The notes beneath the pieces are model-generated. The model had not been told where the DNA came from. It saw only the letters and a list, made by a program, of their open reading frames with translations, and did no database searches. A program made the translations under genes and the position numbers. A stretch of 7,583 nt of DNA from positions 1 to 7,583 of the forward strand of contig JAOAHK010000002.1 in the NCBI GenBank assembly GCA_026415275.1. Direction: 5' to 3'. Positions within the stretch are counted from its first letter, which is position 1. Each line of letters begins with the position of its first letter. Shown here in pieces: positions 5,871 through 7,583 of this stretch. This DNA comes from Anaerolineales bacterium. GTDB lineage: Bacteria > Chloroflexota > Anaerolineae > Anaerolineales > UBA4823.

Positions 5871-6570
5871 GGGGATTTTCCTTGGGAAGGATGAACTCTT
5901 GGGATAACAAGCGCATTTCGTACCGATATAGCCCTGCCCCGTCCTCACCAAAAGCGGGGATTTGACGCCCGATCTCGAGCGAGACCAGGCCGTGCACGCG
6001 CGCCCAGATCAGAATGGCAACCGACAAACTGAGCGGATGATATTCGCCGCCGAATTGCTTCCATTGCTCGAAGGCGGGTTGAAAGTCGGGGTGGACAGAG
6101 GGAAAATCTGGAGCATTCAGACGGCCGGCTAGGCGCAGAGCGTCGATCACACTGACTAAAGCGCTCAGCGCCCGCGCCGCGACGGGGAACACCTGATCCA
6201 TTGGCGCAACATAATTTGGGATGGGTGTGCCGAAGATCAGTTGATAGCGCTCAGGATAGGTGATTGCCCATTGTCGGTACGCCCAACCAATGGCATCCAA
6301 GCGCCTTTCTAGGTCGTCTGCCGCAACCGAGTCGCGTGCAGCTAATTGAGCGTCTCCAAAAGAGGTGTAAGCTTCGACAATCAGCGCGGTGACCAATGCG
6401 TCGCGGTCGGGGAAATAGTTGTAAATCGCTGGGGCGGTGATACCCAATTCACGAGCAATGCCGCGCAAATTAAGCGCTGACGCGCCCAATCGGGAAATCT
6501 GCCTCCAGGCGGTATCTAGGATGGCTCTTTGTAGGTTGGGGTGTTGTTGGGTTCTCATGGGTCGAATCAT
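5836..6570 (-). CDS. TetR/AcrR-family transcriptional regulator
   Basis: A 244-aa DNA-binding repressor from ATG 6570, which has AAGGAAG 5-7 nt upstream; a longer in-frame start at 6624 lacks such a site and would sit close to the promoter. The N-terminal helix-turn-helix is clear: LNLRGIARELGITAPAIYNY at 33-52, then FPDRDALV, the TetR signature. The C-terminal half has a WHG-type ligand domain look: YRQWAITYPERYQLIFGTP in the middle and ARVHGLVSLE near the end. Family members bind palindromes as dimers and release DNA on ligand binding. The 45-bp palindrome just upstream lies over this gene's own -10 box, so autorepression is likely. The downstream hydrolase start overlaps this gene's end and shares its control. 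The ligand is unknown. Confidence 0.92.
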   Translation of the reverse strand: MIRPMRTQQHPNLQRAILDTAWRQISRLGASALNLRGIARELGITAPAIYNYFPDRDALVTALIVEAYTSFGDAQLAARDSVAADDLERRLDAIGWAYRQWAITYPERYQLIFGTPIPNYVAPMDQVFPVAARALSALVSVIDALRLAGRLNAPDFPSVHPDFQPAFEQWKQFGGEYHPLSLSVAILIWARVHGLVSLEIGRQIPAFGEDGAGLYRYEMRLLSQEFILPKENPHAIQTNLQKWL

Positions 6571-6614
6571 GTGCTCTTCCTTCAGACAGGATAAGATTTC
6601 TTTATGTTCTCTAT

Positions 6615-6659
6615 AAATAAACACTGTATATTTACAGTGTAAATATACAGTGTTTATTT
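6615..6659. promoter_or_regulatory. 45-bp palindromic operator of the TetR operon
   Basis: Arms of 22 bp (6615-6636 and 6638-6659) are perfect inverted copies around a single G at 6637. The centre, TTTACAGTGTAAA (6631-6643), has the form of many TetR operators. The half-site ACACTGTA/TACAGTGT occurs three times: at 6621-6628 inverted, and at 6633-6640 and 6646-6653. Overlapping ways to pair half-sites could seat two dimers. It lies about 45 nt before the tetR start. Confidence 0.8.
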
Positions 6660-6670
6660 GATTTTGTCAA
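6642..6670 (-). promoter_or_regulatory. Promoter of the TetR-hydrolase operon
   Basis: Minus-strand TTGACA (6670-6665), a 17-nt spacer and TATATT (6647-6642) form a near-consensus sigma70-type promoter. The -10 box and spacer lie within the 45-bp palindrome, so repressor binding would exclude polymerase. Transcription would begin near 6635, giving a leader of about 65 nt to ATG 6570. Confidence 0.75.
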
Positions 6671-6859
6671 GGGTTATTCTCTGAAATTGTGCAAGCTAGC
6701 AGATGGCTTTGGCAGTAGAAGACAGCTCTCTTTTTGGTTATTTAGCCTTTACGAAGACAGGGAGCTACCATCAGCATTACCCACGGGCAGACATGTGCGT
6801 AACTTGATAGGAAGAAAAGCCCGTGAAAATGCAACAGAATCCCAAGCATCCACTACCCG
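6671..6859. other. Intergenic stretch between the ACR3-like gene and the TetR operon
   Basis: No credible reading frame or RNA gene is seen. The only structure noticed is a 7-bp inverted repeat, CACGGGC (6782-6788) and GCCCGTG (6819-6825), with a 30-nt loop and no T-run, too weak to call a terminator for the gene ending at 6860. Confidence 0.5.
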
Positions 6860-7583
6860 TTAAGTTAGACTGCCAGTGCCCTCAGGGAATAGCCCGCTGT
6901 CCCTTACCCACAACAAAACTTGAGAGATGAGGGCAAGCACCGGAAGTTCAATCAGCGGTCCAATCACCAGGGCAAGTGCCACGAGCGGTTCATCAGGGAA
7001 AGCGACCACCGCAATCGCCAGAGCAATGGGCGAATTTCTGGCAAGGGTCGTAAAGCTCAGAGAGGCGAAGTCCGCGTAGTTGCTGTTGAGCCACTTGCTG
7101 ACCACAAACGCAAGGGCTAAGTTACTGCCGAAGAAAAGCGAAACGGGCAACAAAAGTTGAAGCAAGCTCTGCGGTCTCTGGGTGATTGTCTGCCCTTCTG
7201 AGGCAAAGTCTGCCGCAAGCGCCAGGACAAGTAGGATAATCTGGGCTGGCTGAACCAATGGCAGCAGTCTTTGCTCCAGCCAAAACTCTGACCAATAACG
7301 GACGAGAAAATAGCGGAGAGCGTTCGCTATAAGAAACGGCAGGAGCAGTACCAGCAAAACACTTTCGAGGACAACTCCTAGGTTCAGGGGGAACACTGCG
7401 CCGGCAAGCACGAAGAGATAAAACGGGAGAAGCAAGAGTTGTAAAACGAGATTGAGTGGTAACAACGCGGTACTCAGCGGCAAATTGCCTTTGGAAAGCC
7501 CGGTGAACACCAGATACCAATCCGTGCAAGGTGTAACCATCAACATCAAGAAACCTACCCACAGCGCAGGTTGGTCACTTAGA
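6860..7583 (-). CDS. ACR3/SBF-type carrier (probable arsenite exporter or relative), N-terminus beyond window
   Basis: The frame enters open from the right edge and ends at TAA 6862-6860, showing 240 C-terminal residues. It is strongly hydrophobic with about six to seven membrane segments. VTPCTDW at visible residues 16-22 holds the Cys (C19) found in the APCT motif of ACR3 arsenite permeases. [19 protein letters not shown] and the late [13 protein letters not shown] segment (Glu212) match the TTLAxxNxxELAIA and GPLIEVPVL segments of ACR3, including the conserved Glu. ACR3 proteins sit in the inner membrane and export arsenite using the proton gradient. The TDW after Cys and the SP in place of the usual N-F differ from classical ACR3, so another anion or organic substrate is possible. 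No arsR-like or arsC-like neighbour is visible on the left side; the next upstream gene is outside the window. Confidence 0.82.
   Translation of the reverse strand, partial: LSDQPALWVGFLMLMVTPCTDWYLVFTGLSKGNLPLSTALLPLNLVLQLLLLPFYLFVLAGAVFPLNLGVVLESVLLVLLLPFLIANALRYFLVRYWSEFWLEQRLLPLVQPAQIILLVLALAADFASEGQTITQRPQSLLQLLLPVSLFFGSNLALAFVVSKWLNSNYADFASLSFTTLARNSPIALAIAVVAFPDEPLVALALVIGPLIELPVLALISQVLLWVRDSGLFPEGTGSLT

Noticed and set aside
6615..6659. The 45-bp palindrome as a rho-independent terminator
   Set aside because: It is AT-rich without a GC stem or following T-run, and it overlaps a near-consensus promoter before a TetR gene, so an operator fits better.
6782..6825. CACGGGC/GCCCGTG inverted repeat as a terminator of the carrier gene
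   Set aside because: The loop is 30 nt, the stem only 7 bp, and there is no T-run.
7122..7562. Minus-strand frame of 146 aa overlapping the carrier gene
   Set aside because: It is Arg/Ser/Pro-rich shadow sequence of the membrane protein in another frame.
1..7583. CRISPR arrays, tRNA/rRNA genes, insertion sequences, prophage attachment sites
   Set aside because: No regularly spaced repeats, cloverleaf-like segments, transposase motifs or terminal repeats were seen.

Overview
The window reads as ordinary bacterial DNA: moderately GC-rich genes, Shine-Dalgarno sites of the GGAGG type, and a sigma70-like TTGACA/TATATT promoter. Nothing in it fixes the phylum. The gene mix (a PolB2-like polymerase locus, a 2Fe-2S/FAD oxidoreductase with an extra cysteine cluster, an ACR3-like carrier, a TetR/hydrolase pair) would fit a Chloroflexota (Anaerolineae-like) or similar environmental bacterium, but that is a guess.

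Layout. (1) Positions 1-1469, minus strand: a nearly complete iron-sulfur/FAD pyridine-nucleotide oxidoreductase that runs off the left edge. (2) 1470-1726: a divergent intergenic region with a 14-bp perfect palindrome lying on the probable oxidoreductase promoter, plus an 8-bp inverted repeat. (3) 1727-4850, plus strand: the most interesting part, a compact operon. It encodes a RecA/RadA-like protein that has lost its Walker A loop, a 93-aa helical protein, and a family B DNA polymerase of the PolB2 kind. The polymerase is split by a +1 frameshift near 3146 into a 214-aa N-terminal piece and a 566-aa catalytic piece. Its exonuclease motifs are degraded, motif A is intact, and motif C reads YVDGLW, lacking the second Asp of YxDTD. 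(4) 4829-5060, minus: a short broken gene remnant. (5) 5079-6570, minus: an alpha/beta hydrolase translated right behind a TetR-family regulator. Just upstream, a 45-bp near-perfect palindrome covers the regulator's -10 box. (6) 6571-6859: regulatory and otherwise featureless DNA. (7) 6860-7583, minus: the C-terminal part of an ACR3/SBF-type carrier that runs off the right edge.

How the parts may work together. The polymerase operon looks like a specialised DNA-synthesis or lesion-tolerance module: an ATPase-dead RecA-like subunit, a small adaptor and an atypical polymerase. This resembles in concept the bacterial ImuA-ImuB-DnaE2 cassette and, from memory, the PolB2 gene neighbourhoods described in archaea. 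The TetR, hydrolase and remnant gene appear to form one autoregulated operon. The oxidoreductase and the carrier are probably unrelated to the polymerase module.
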